Assembly (NCBI GenBank): GCA_945878495.1
Contig: CAMCTP010000001.1
Location: forward strand, 1-33,587
Length of the DNA stretch: 33,587 bases
Direction: 5' to 3'
Source: Rickettsia typhi
Lineage (GTDB): Bacteria; Pseudomonadota; Alphaproteobacteria; Rickettsiales; Deianiraeaceae
In this document: piece by piece, positions 26,654-33,587 of the stretch
How the letters are laid out: each line of letters begins with the position of its first letter
How positions within the stretch are numbered: position 1 is the stretch's first letter
Notes under the pieces: generated by a model
Database searches by the model: none
Told to the model about the DNA's origin: nothing
What the model saw: the letters and a program-made list of their open reading frames with translations, nothing else
Program-made: the position numbers and the translations under genes

Positions 26654-27532
26654 TTATTTAATATCTTTTGTTAAATATTCACACGCATCAACAACATTGC
26701 TCATCAAACCCGCAATAGTCATTTGACCAACTCCACCGGGTACTGGAGTAATAAAACTCGCTTTTTGGCAGCAATTTTCAAAATCAACATCCCCGCAAAG
26801 ATTTCCTGTTTCTGAAAAATTAATCCCTATATCAAATATAACCGCATCATGCTTTATCATGCCCATTTTGATAAAATCTTTCATTCCAACGGCTGAAAAA
26901 ATAAAATCCGCATTATAAAGCTCATCAGAAAAATCTTCAACCTTACTGTGCACAACCTGAACCATGGCATCTCTTTTTAACAAACACGCAATCAATGGCT
27001 TGCCAACTATATTTGATCTATTTAGAATGATACATTTCTTACCTGAAACATTTAATTTATACTCATCAAGCAAAATCATACATCCGAGTGGAGTGCAGGA
27101 AGCGTGAAAAAAATCCTTCTTTTTATCAAAACCTAAAAACAACTTACCCATATTAACTGCCGATAATCCATCAACATCTTTTGCAAAATTAATCATATTA
27201 CAAAGCTCCAACTGATCAAGATGCTGAAACATCGGTAATTGTATAATAATCCCATGAACATCCTTGTTGTGATTTAATTTATCAATCAAATGAATTATAT
27301 CAGCTTTTTCAATAGAGCCGTCAAATTTATGCAATTTTACATCAATTCCCAATCCTCGTGCAATCTCAATTTTCCTACCAACATAAAGCTCGCTATCCTT
27401 GTTTTTATTCGCCAAAATAATATCCAATCTTGGCTGAATATTTTTTTCAAATTCAAACTTCTGAACTCTTAATTTTAATTTTTCATACAAATTATTGGCA
27501 ACCATTTTGCCGTCGATAATTTTTTCTTTCAT
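26654..27532 (-). CDS. folD: Bifunctional methylenetetrahydrofolate dehydrogenase/cyclohydrolase
   Basis: FolD interconverts 5,10-methylene-, methenyl- and 10-formyl-tetrahydrofolate with NADP+, supplying one-carbon units. Seen are the catalytic Lys region YVGRKIEIARGLGIDV, the substrate-loop HGIIIQLPMF, the DVDGLSAVNMGKL segment, the nucleotide-binding ILNRSNIVGKPLIACLL (compare GRSxxVGxPxxxLL, with Asn-Arg here), and the closing PVPGGVGQMTIAGLMSN. I start at the ATG giving MKEKIIDGKMVANNL (292 residues); the longer reading to 27592 would overlap divergent kdsD. The 47-bp gap to kdsD must carry both promoters. Confidence 0.95.
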   Translation of the reverse strand: MKEKIIDGKMVANNLYEKLKLRVQKFEFEKNIQPRLDIILANKNKDSELYVGRKIEIARGLGIDVKLHKFDGSIEKADIIHLIDKLNHNKDVHGIIIQLPMFQHLDQLELCNMINFAKDVDGLSAVNMGKLFLGFDKKKDFFHASCTPLGCMILLDEYKLNVSGKKCIILNRSNIVGKPLIACLLKRDAMVQVVHSKVEDFSDELYNADFIFSAVGMKDFIKMGMIKHDAVIFDIGINFSETGNLCGDVDFENCCQKASFITPVPGGVGQMTIAGLMSNVVDACEYLTKDIK

Positions 27533-27579
27533 TTTATTTTTTATATATAATGAAAATGTGATTCTTTTTTTAAAAGTCA

Positions 27580-28533
27580 ATGAGTTCGTCAATATCAGAA
27601 TCAGTTATCAAAAATGCAATTACAGGAATAAACTCCCTGTTTGAAACAATAAAAAAGCCTGAATTTACAAAAACCTGCGATACAATATTTTACACAAGAG
27701 ATAAAGTCGTTATATCCGGAGTTGGAAAAAGTGGAAATATTGGAAAGAAAATCGCCTCAACATTTAGTTCACTTGGAATAAAATCGATATTCCTTAATCC
27801 AACCGATGCAAGCCATGGAGATCTTGGTGTTATCGGAAAAAGCGATACCATTATACTTCTGTCAAAATCAGGTGAAAGCATAGAACTCGAAGACATAATC
27901 AAACACTCAAAATCCCTGAATATACCAATCATATCCTTTACAATGAATGAAAATTCACTCCTGTCAAATGAATCCATGATATCACTTGTTCTTCAAAATG
28001 CACCAGATGGATTTGACCAGCTAAAATCAGCGCCAATGAGCTCCATGACAACAATGCTGTGCCTTGGTGATGCAATTGCGGCCGAAGTTGCAGCAAGAAA
28101 AAAAATCACGCCGGAAGATTACAAAAAAAATCACCCAGGTGGAAAGATAGGTTTTAAACTTACAAAAATCAGATACATAATGAGGTCGCTAGACTCCGAA
28201 ATACCAACCGTGGCTCAAGATGCAGATCTTAAAGCGATAATAATGGAAATTACTGAAAAAAGACTTGGAATAACAGGAGTTGCAACCGCAGATCGATCAT
28301 TGATTGGCGTTATTACAGATGGAGATCTAAGAAGACACATGTCTGAAAATAATTTTAACGAAATATCGGCGCAAGATCTCGCAACAAAGCAATTCAAATA
28401 CCTACTAGAAAATACCTTTATAGACGAAGCAGTTGAATTCCTAACTGCAAATAAAATCACATCAAGTTTCGTTCTCAATGATGACAAAAAAATTGTCGGC
28501 GTTGTGAATATACATGATTTATTAAAAAAATAA
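27580..28533 (+). CDS. kdsD: Arabinose-5-phosphate isomerase
   Basis: KdsD (KpsF) turns ribulose-5-phosphate into arabinose-5-phosphate, the first step towards Kdo for lipopolysaccharide. The SIS sugar-isomerase domain (about residues 30-175) has SGVGKSGNIGKKIASTFSS and ILLSKSGES, the phosphosugar-binding Ser/Thr motifs, plus SHGDLGVI. Two CBS domains follow (about 200-317), with GVITDGDLRRHM typical of the family. The length of 317 is near the usual 320-330. Its presence suggests that the organism makes Kdo-containing LPS. The leader is U-rich, with no Shine-Dalgarno-like sequence. Confidence 0.94.
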   Translation: MSSSISESVIKNAITGINSLFETIKKPEFTKTCDTIFYTRDKVVISGVGKSGNIGKKIASTFSSLGIKSIFLNPTDASHGDLGVIGKSDTIILLSKSGESIELEDIIKHSKSLNIPIISFTMNENSLLSNESMISLVLQNAPDGFDQLKSAPMSSMTTMLCLGDAIAAEVAARKKITPEDYKKNHPGGKIGFKLTKIRYIMRSLDSEIPTVAQDADLKAIIMEITEKRLGITGVATADRSLIGVITDGDLRRHMSENNFNEISAQDLATKQFKYLLENTFIDEAVEFLTANKITSSFVLNDDKKIVGVVNIHDLLKK

Positions 28534-28590
28534 ATTACTTCCATATAAAAATTATAGCATATATAAATTTAACGATATATAATTTATTTT

Positions 28591-29091
28591 ATGAAGATTT
28601 ATCAAGTAAATGAAATTGCAGCATGGATTATAAAAAATGACGAACATGCTCAAACCATAGAAGATATGTCTGACACAGATATCACAAACCTAAAACTACA
28701 AAAACTCCTATACTATGCACAAGGGCATCACTTATCACAATTCTCAGAACCACTGTTCAATGAAAAAATCATAGCATGGAAACATGGTCCAGTAGTAGAA
28801 ACTCTTTATTACGATTTAAAAGATTGTAAAGCAAATCCAATACACGAAAAAATATTTAACAATCCAGAAAAATATAACATGCCAGAAATATCAACAGCGC
28901 AGTCAGATTTTCTGGAAAATGTTATATATTATTACAATAGACTTTCTCCATGGTTTTTAAGAGATCTTACTCATGATGAAAACAACGGAATTAATCCATG
29001 GTCAAAAACAGAAAATGGACAAGAAATCTCTCATAAATTAATGCAGAAATATTTTGCAATGCCTGAGTTTAGTGCAAGAATTAATGACTAA
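28591..29091 (+). CDS. Panacea (DUF4065) antitoxin-like protein
   Basis: The Panacea/DUF4065 domain (SocA-like) is a neutralising domain found in antitoxins paired with many unrelated toxins. Diagnostic sequence is ITNLKLQKLLYYAQGHHLSQ near residues 32-51, then EKIIAWKHGPVVETLYYDLK near 59-78. The N-terminus MKIYQVNEIAAWII is the first helix of the domain. There is no separate DNA-binding domain, so any autoregulation would use the Panacea domain itself. The gene overlaps the next ORF by 8 bp (ATGACTAA), the usual antitoxin-toxin arrangement. A TATAAT at 28578-28583 would place transcription start one base before the ATG, i.e. a leaderless message, although no good -35 is seen. Confidence 0.85.
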   Translation: MKIYQVNEIAAWIIKNDEHAQTIEDMSDTDITNLKLQKLLYYAQGHHLSQFSEPLFNEKIIAWKHGPVVETLYYDLKDCKANPIHEKIFNNPEKYNMPEISTAQSDFLENVIYYYNRLSPWFLRDLTHDENNGINPWSKTENGQEISHKLMQKYFAMPEFSARIND

Positions 29092-29497
29092 AAAGAAAGC
29101 AATAAACACTTTAAATATCCCATCCAAAAAAATATCAACCCATTCTGACAAAGACTTTACCATTAATTTTTCATGCTTGCTTGAAAAAAGCTATAAAAAA
29201 CTTAGCCAAGATACCTACAAGGGACTTATAAACACTCTAGTCTTTTTGTCAAAGGAGAAAGTTATATCAATTCAACAAAAAGGAATTAAAGATTATAAAA
29301 AAATACCAAAAACATCGATAAATGAAATAGGATGGACAAATCATCATACTGCTCGGGAGCGTTCTATTATAAATGGCGAAGTTAACGATTACATGCTTCA
29401 ATTCGACATCGGCAACGCAGCCAGAATTTATGGATTTTTTTGCGAGCAAATATTCTACCTAACAATTATAGATCAAAATCACCAAGCCACCGGCTAG
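29084..29497 (+). CDS. Probable toxin partner of the Panacea antitoxin
   Basis: I do not recognise the family with certainty. The ATG at 29084 lies inside the antitoxin's last codons and gives 137 residues; an upstream in-frame ATG at 29054 is possible but would overlap more. The N-terminal 60 residues are basic and helical, followed by a Lys-rich loop (GIKDYKKIPKTSINEIGW). The C-terminal part, NDYMLQFDIGNAARIYGFF then FYLTIIDQNH, looks like alternating strands ending in an Asp-x-Asn-His motif, a shape seen in small toxins that act on RNA. The toxin call rests mainly on size, overlap and the partner. It converges on glmM with a 4-bp overlap. Confidence 0.55.
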   Translation: MTKKKAINTLNIPSKKISTHSDKDFTINFSCLLEKSYKKLSQDTYKGLINTLVFLSKEKVISIQQKGIKDYKKIPKTSINEIGWTNHHTARERSIINGEVNDYMLQFDIGNAARIYGFFCEQIFYLTIIDQNHQATG

Positions 29498-30849
29498 TCA
29501 ATCATGCAATGCTGTTTCATTAATTTTTTTATCTCAAGCTCAGCCATTTTTACTATCTCAGACCCATCTCCATTCGTCTCAGCCATTATCCTAATTAAAT
29601 TCTCCGTTCCTGACATTCTAATTATCAACCTAGAATCTTTAAATTCAGCGGATATTTTTTGACATATTTTTTCAAACTCAGCTTCAAGTGCAATTTGCGG
29701 CCTATTGTCAAATCTAATATTATCAAGATATTGTGGTATTGGTATAAATGTACTCAATAACTCACTGGCAGTTTTTTGCTCCTGAATCATAAAATGCAAA
29801 AGCTGAATACCAACCAACAGCCCATCGCCCGTAGGAACGGCATCTCTTAAAATCACATGACCAGATTCCTCGCCACCAAGAAAACTATCAGATTCAAGCA
29901 TTTTTGAATAAACGTTATAATCTCCAACTCCAGATTTAAAAACATTAAAACCGTTATTTTTTAAATATAAATCCATTCCACCGTTTGATAAATGCGTTGT
30001 AACTATATTATTAGTTTTTAAGGAATTTTCTTTTTTCTTCCCCATGGCAATTGCTGCTATTATCGAATCTCCATCTCTAATAATCCCATTTTCATCAACA
30101 ACGGCAATCCTATCACCATCTCCATCCAAGGCTATTCCGATATCTGCCCTTGACTTTATGACAGTTTCTCTCAATAAATCTAAATGCGTGGATCCGCAAT
30201 TATCGTTAATATTATTTCCATTTGGGTTATTTCCTATAACTATAACATCAATCCCAAGCTCCCATAAAATCTCTGGTGCTATTTTATAATTCGCACCATT
30301 TGCGCAATCCAAAACTACCCTTAAATTCCTAAATTCCCTATTTAACGGGAAAAATCCTTTTATAAACTCTATATATCTACCACCAATTTCGTCTATTCTT
30401 TTTGCCCTGCCTATAGATAAAGAATCACAGAAAAAAGCATCAATAGACTGACTAAAAAATAAACGCTCAATCTCAGCCTGCAATGATCGTGAGAATTTCT
30501 CGCCACTTGGTAAAAAAAACTTCACACCATTATCATAATAAGGATTGTGAGATGCTGAAATCATAACACCCAAATCACAACGCATAGATTTTGTTAAAAA
30601 ACTCACAGCAGGAGTTGGAACTGGACCAGTTAAAATGACATTTTTTCCACTACTTAAAAAACCTGATGTAATTGCATTTTCTATCATATAGCCGGAAACC
30701 CTAGTATCTTTTCCAATTATTACTCGATTTGTTGAAATTTCTTTGGTAAAAAGTTTGCCGATAATGGCCCCAATTTTCAACATAGCCTCGGGATTCATAA
30801 ACCTTGAATTCGCCCTACCTCTTATTCCATCAGTTCCAAATAATTTCAT
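29494..30849 (-). CDS. glmM: Phosphoglucosamine mutase
   Basis: GlmM converts glucosamine-6-phosphate to glucosamine-1-phosphate on the way to UDP-GlcNAc for peptidoglycan and LPS. Sequence shows MKLFGTDGIRGRAN at the start, the phosphoserine loop MISASHNPYYDNG (Ser near residue 101), the metal-binding ALDGDGDRIAVVD (about 240-252), the sugar-binding GGEESGHVIL and the phosphate-binding RMSGTENLIRIM near the C-terminus. The length of 451 is typical. It starts 3 bp after the stop of rodA, so the two cell-wall genes form an operon. Confidence 0.97.
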   Translation of the reverse strand: MKLFGTDGIRGRANSRFMNPEAMLKIGAIIGKLFTKEISTNRVIIGKDTRVSGYMIENAITSGFLSSGKNVILTGPVPTPAVSFLTKSMRCDLGVMISASHNPYYDNGVKFFLPSGEKFSRSLQAEIERLFFSQSIDAFFCDSLSIGRAKRIDEIGGRYIEFIKGFFPLNREFRNLRVVLDCANGANYKIAPEILWELGIDVIVIGNNPNGNNINDNCGSTHLDLLRETVIKSRADIGIALDGDGDRIAVVDENGIIRDGDSIIAAIAMGKKKENSLKTNNIVTTHLSNGGMDLYLKNNGFNVFKSGVGDYNVYSKMLESDSFLGGEESGHVILRDAVPTGDGLLVGIQLLHFMIQEQKTASELLSTFIPIPQYLDNIRFDNRPQIALEAEFEKICQKISAEFKDSRLIIRMSGTENLIRIMAETNGDGSEIVKMAELEIKKLMKQHCMID

Positions 30850-30852
30850 ACT

Positions 30853-32013
30853 TTACTTCAAATTAATATTTCTATTGACAAACGTATTACCAATTAAGCC
30901 AAGCAAAATAAAAGATGTCAACATTGAGCTTCTACCATAAGAAATCATCGGCAATGGTATTCCAACAACGGGAACAAGACCAAGATTCATCCCTATATTT
31001 ATAGAAACATGCAAAAAAAGTAAAGCAGATGCCCCATATGCAACAGTTTTTAAAAAAAAATCATTCGCCATATTTGCGGTAATTACCCCATAATAAATCA
31101 AACCACAGTACAGCATTAACACTGCCAAACAACCCAGAAAACCACCCTCTTCACCTATAACGGTAAAAATAAAATCTGTCTTATTTTCCGGAACAAAATG
31201 TAATCTAGTTTGTGTTCCGTTTCCAACTCCATTTCCAAAAAAACCTCCACTTCCAATTGCAATTTTTGCTTGGTTAATATTGTACCCTGTATTCAAAATA
31301 TCCCTATCGGAATTCAAAAATATTTCAACCCTATTCCTTTGATAATCGTGTAATCCATTCCAAATTATCGGTATTGAAATTAATATTATTGCACCAGAAG
31401 CAAAAAATTTCCACAACTTAACGCCAGAAATAAACAATAGTATGGTTGATACGAAAATAATAATCATACCCGTACCAAGATCCGGCTGAATAATTGTTAA
31501 AAAACAAGCAGTTATAAAAGATAAAATAGGCTTTAAAATTTTCTTTATTGAAAAAATATCACGCATACCGGATCGTGAAAAATACTTCGCCATAAATAAT
31601 ATTATACCTATCTTTATAAATTCAGAAGGTTGAACCTGAAAGCCACCAAAGCCAATCCACCTCTGTCCCCCCATTGCTTTTTTACCGAACAAGAGGGTTA
31701 GGCAAAGTAAAAATAAACACACAAAATATACCTCATAAGCATATTTTCGTAAGAAAAATGGATGCAATGAAACAATCATGGCAAATATTGCAAACATAAA
31801 AGGAATTGATATTAATTGCTTAACAAACAGACTATTTGATGGAAATGTTGCGGATGAAAGAGCTATTAAACCTATTGCCAATAACATTAAAATTATCAAC
31901 AAAAATCCATGGGATAGATCTTTTAGTTTTTTAAAATTAAATACACTGTCTGCAAAAATATCACCAGCAATCCCAATTTTTAAACTCTGCTTTGATGATC
32001 TTTTTTTTATCAT
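30853..32013 (-). CDS. rodA: Rod-shape peptidoglycan glycosyltransferase RodA
   Basis: RodA is a SEDS-family glycosyltransferase that polymerises glycan strands for cell elongation with PBP2. About ten membrane helices are visible. Family motifs include QRWIGFGGFQVQPSEFIKIG (near residues 117-136), the QPDLGTGMIII block, the GNGTQTRLHFVPENKTDFIF loop, and the C-terminal GIPLPMISYGRSSMLTSF. SEDS proteins usually have S-Y-G-G-S at that last point; here it is S-Y-G-R-S. The length of 386 is normal. It is the first gene of rodA-glmM and has a good promoter at 32034-32061. Confidence 0.95.
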   Translation of the reverse strand: MIKKRSSKQSLKIGIAGDIFADSVFNFKKLKDLSHGFLLIILMLLAIGLIALSSATFPSNSLFVKQLISIPFMFAIFAMIVSLHPFFLRKYAYEVYFVCLFLLCLTLLFGKKAMGGQRWIGFGGFQVQPSEFIKIGIILFMAKYFSRSGMRDIFSIKKILKPILSFITACFLTIIQPDLGTGMIIIFVSTILLFISGVKLWKFFASGAIILISIPIIWNGLHDYQRNRVEIFLNSDRDILNTGYNINQAKIAIGSGGFFGNGVGNGTQTRLHFVPENKTDFIFTVIGEEGGFLGCLAVLMLYCGLIYYGVITANMANDFFLKTVAYGASALLFLHVSINIGMNLGLVPVVGIPLPMISYGRSSMLTSFILLGLIGNTFVNRNINLK

Positions 32014-32033
32014 TTTAGTGATAATTATTGACT

Positions 32034-32061
32034 TTTATAATTCTTGAGTTTTTATTGTCAA
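32034..32061 (-). promoter_or_regulatory. rodA-glmM promoter
   Basis: On the minus strand TTGACA (32056-32061) is followed after 16 bp by TATAAA (32034-32039). Transcription would start near 32027, so the leader before the rodA ATG is about 14 nt. The site lies in the short divergent gap shared with yebC. Confidence 0.6.
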
Positions 32062-32076
32062 GCTTTAGTTTCAATT

Positions 32077-32802
32077 ATGGCAGGACATTCTCACTTTGCC
32101 AACATCAAGCATAAAAAAGAAAGAAATGATGCTAAAAAGGCAAAACTTTTTACAAAAGTGCAAAGACAAATTATAGTTGCCTTAAAAAACGGACTGCCAG
32201 ATCCAACAATAAACACAAAACTATATCATGCAATAATGGAGGCTAGATCATACAATCTACCAAAAGATAGAATCGATAACATAATAAAAAAATACCAAGG
32301 TAACACAGAAGGAGGCGACGATTACCAAGATGTACGTTACAATGGATACGCAATAGGAGGAATATCGGTAATAGTAGAGTGCTTGACAGACAATAAAAAT
32401 CGTTCAGCTGGCGAAGTACGTGCGGCATTTACAAAGTACAGCGGAGCACTTGGAGAAACCGGATCGGTAGAATTTAATTTTGACCACATAGGCTTAATAA
32501 TATATCCAAAATCCATCCAATCCTACGATAAAATTCTCGAACTTTCACTTGAAGCAGAAGCTAGCGACATCGATCAGGACGATGAATTTTATTACATAAC
32601 AACTGAATTTTCAAGTATGCACAAGGTATATTCAGAGCTAAAAAAATCACTAGGAGAAGCCACGGAAACAAAAATCATCTGGCAACCAAAAGAATCAACC
32701 ACAATAGAAGATCAAGAGAAAATTGAAAAATTTAACAAATTAATCGACACCCTCGAAGATCTTGATGACGTTCAAAATGTTTATCATAATGCAAATATAT
32801 GA
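32077..32802 (+). CDS. yebC: YebC/PmpR/TACO1-family protein
   Basis: Members of this family are DNA-binding regulators in some bacteria and ribosome-associated translation factors in others, helping synthesis through difficult sequences such as proline runs. MAGHSHFANIKHKKERNDAK is the family hallmark start (usually MAGHSKWANIKHRK), followed by KAKLFTKVQRQIIVA and the GPG-region equivalent in the middle domain. I use the ATG at 32077 (241 residues), which begins with this hallmark; the upstream in-frame codons add an unrelated stretch. Its stop overlaps the start of the next gene (ATGA). Confidence 0.95.
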   Translation: MAGHSHFANIKHKKERNDAKKAKLFTKVQRQIIVALKNGLPDPTINTKLYHAIMEARSYNLPKDRIDNIIKKYQGNTEGGDDYQDVRYNGYAIGGISVIVECLTDNKNRSAGEVRAAFTKYSGALGETGSVEFNFDHIGLIIYPKSIQSYDKILELSLEAEASDIDQDDEFYYITTEFSSMHKVYSELKKSLGEATETKIIWQPKESTTIEDQEKIEKFNKLIDTLEDLDDVQNVYHNANI

Positions 32803-33587
32803 TACTTAAAAATATATCTGAAATGTTAAGACTTGGCGCATCAAAGAAAGCCATGAAATACCTTGTCATTATATCTCTATTGTCAATTTTTTCAGTAATC
32901 TGCCTTGTCTTGATGAATAAAATATACGGCAGTTTTTATGATGCATTAGTGCAAAAAAATTACCCAAATGCCATGAAATATCTTATATGTCATTTAACCG
33001 TAATGGCTTTAATTGCAATATCAGATGGCGAGTTGAAATGTAACCAAAGGTTCTTTACTCTGCATTTTCGAGAAAAAATATACAATTTCTACAATATCGA
33101 CGTATTGGACGATAAAAAATCAGAATACTCCTGCCAGAGAATGAGCCAAGATTTGCTACAATTTCCATGGCAATTTATCGAGCTATTCGCATTATTTTTT
33201 CACTCTATTTTACTAATACCGTCATTTCTATATCTCACAATAACCGGTGGAATAGGAGTTTCGGCAATCCTAGGGTGCATTATTCTCGCAATTGCATCAT
33301 CATTGATATCTAGAATCATAGGAAAGCCGGTAGTCGCTCTGCAATATAAACAAGAATCTCTCGAGGCAAAATTACGAAGAGAATTAATTCAAGAACTGGA
33401 AAAAAACAATAAAACCCTTCCAAACTTAAAAGACATAACCATAAATTATGCAAGCATGTCTCGAAAAGAACGATGGCTCACATATTTTAAAAATGGCTAT
33501 GATGGAGTAGCAAAATGTATACCATATTTTATATTGGTCCCAAAATATTTTGGCGGACAAATAACCCTAGGTACAATGGTTCAGTCT
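32799..33587 (+). CDS. SbmA/BacA-like membrane transporter (copy 2, 3' end outside window)
   Basis: The frame begins with the ATG overlapping the yebC stop (ATGA) and remains open to the last base, giving 263 visible residues. It is a clear paralogue of the protein at 6884: both have FYDAL after the first helix, CQRMSQDL, a GKPVVALQYKQESLEAKLRR block (GKPIADLDYEQESLEGELRK in copy 1), LIQ, and a Met-Ser/Arg-Arg-Lys-Glu motif before the last segment. Membrane helices are near residues 20-42, 65-85, 128-150 and 155-175. The final visible residues ITLGTMVQS correspond to MTLGTFHQS of copy 1, so about 35-45 residues are likely missing. It is coupled to yebC. Peptide or antimicrobial uptake is inferred from the family; the substrate is unknown. 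Confidence 0.75.
   Translation, partial: MILKNISEMLRLGASKKAMKYLVIISLLSIFSVICLVLMNKIYGSFYDALVQKNYPNAMKYLICHLTVMALIAISDGELKCNQRFFTLHFREKIYNFYNIDVLDDKKSEYSCQRMSQDLLQFPWQFIELFALFFHSILLIPSFLYLTITGGIGVSAILGCIILAIASSLISRIIGKPVVALQYKQESLEAKLRRELIQELEKNNKTLPNLKDITINYASMSRKERWLTYFKNGYDGVAKCIPYFILVPKYFGGQITLGTMVQS

Noticed and set aside
27533..27592. Longer folD reading starting at 27592
   Set aside because: It would overlap the start of divergent kdsD and adds 20 residues unlike other FolD N-termini.

Overview
The window is AT-rich chromosomal DNA from a host-associated alphaproteobacterium, most likely of the Rickettsiales or a close relative. The evidence is a solitary 16S rRNA gene with no 23S beside it, an alphaproteobacterial FdxA ferredoxin, a large NAD-specific glutamate dehydrogenase, a VirB2-type pilin, SbmA/BacA-like transporters and an alphaproteobacterial type-A RNase P RNA. 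Placement below order level cannot be made from sequence reading alone. Gene density is high; most genes are housekeeping, and there are two decaying ORFs.

Layout. 1-5.6 kb: the end of a probable lipoprotein gene, then dnaE-hscB-proC on the minus strand with overlapping stops and starts. 5.7-7.8 kb: a frameshifted ORF carrying an internal duplication, rnpB (minus) and an SbmA/BacA-like membrane protein. 7.7-11.4 kb: a minus-strand run of virB2-like, msbA-like ABC exporter, ndk and prmC. 11.5-13.4 kb: rluD-like, then secG and a lolA-like gene. 13.5-15.1 kb: the 16S rRNA gene (minus) with its own promoter and a flanking inverted repeat that would form its processing stem. 15.2-19.3 kb: bamA, tRNA-Ala, fdxA-smpB, a degraded ORF and a CAT-anticodon tRNA. 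19.3-23.0 kb: mnhG-like, MetW-like methyltransferase and a short NAD-GDH, arranged as an operon. 23.1-29.5 kb: rplU, clpB, zapA, folD, kdsD and a Panacea/DUF4065 toxin-antitoxin-like pair. 29.5-33.6 kb: rodA-glmM, then yebC and a second, partial SbmA/BacA-like gene that runs off the end.

The main observation concerns translation initiation. The 16S gene keeps an intact helix 45 with compensatory changes, but continues as GGATTACAATAAAAAAAA where GGATCACCTCC is expected, so the anti-Shine-Dalgarno sequence is absent. I read the region upstream of 27 start codons and found no GGAGG/AGGAG-like element at a working distance, and the recognisable promoters lie only about 12-17 nt before the start codons. 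The same rRNA has substitutions at two very conserved functional positions (E. coli C1400 and C525). Together these suggest a bacterium that starts translation without SD pairing, mostly from short leaders. Secondary points of interest are a cysteine-rich extension on a VirB2-like pilin, the Panacea pair, a glutamate dehydrogenase lacking several hundred N-terminal residues, and a bamA with no normal start codon ahead of its signal peptide.

The envelope genes (bamA, lolA-like, secG, msbA-like, kdsD, glmM, rodA) indicate an organism with peptidoglycan, an outer membrane and probably Kdo-containing LPS. The VirB2-like pilin and peptide-uptake-type transporters fit a host-associated life.
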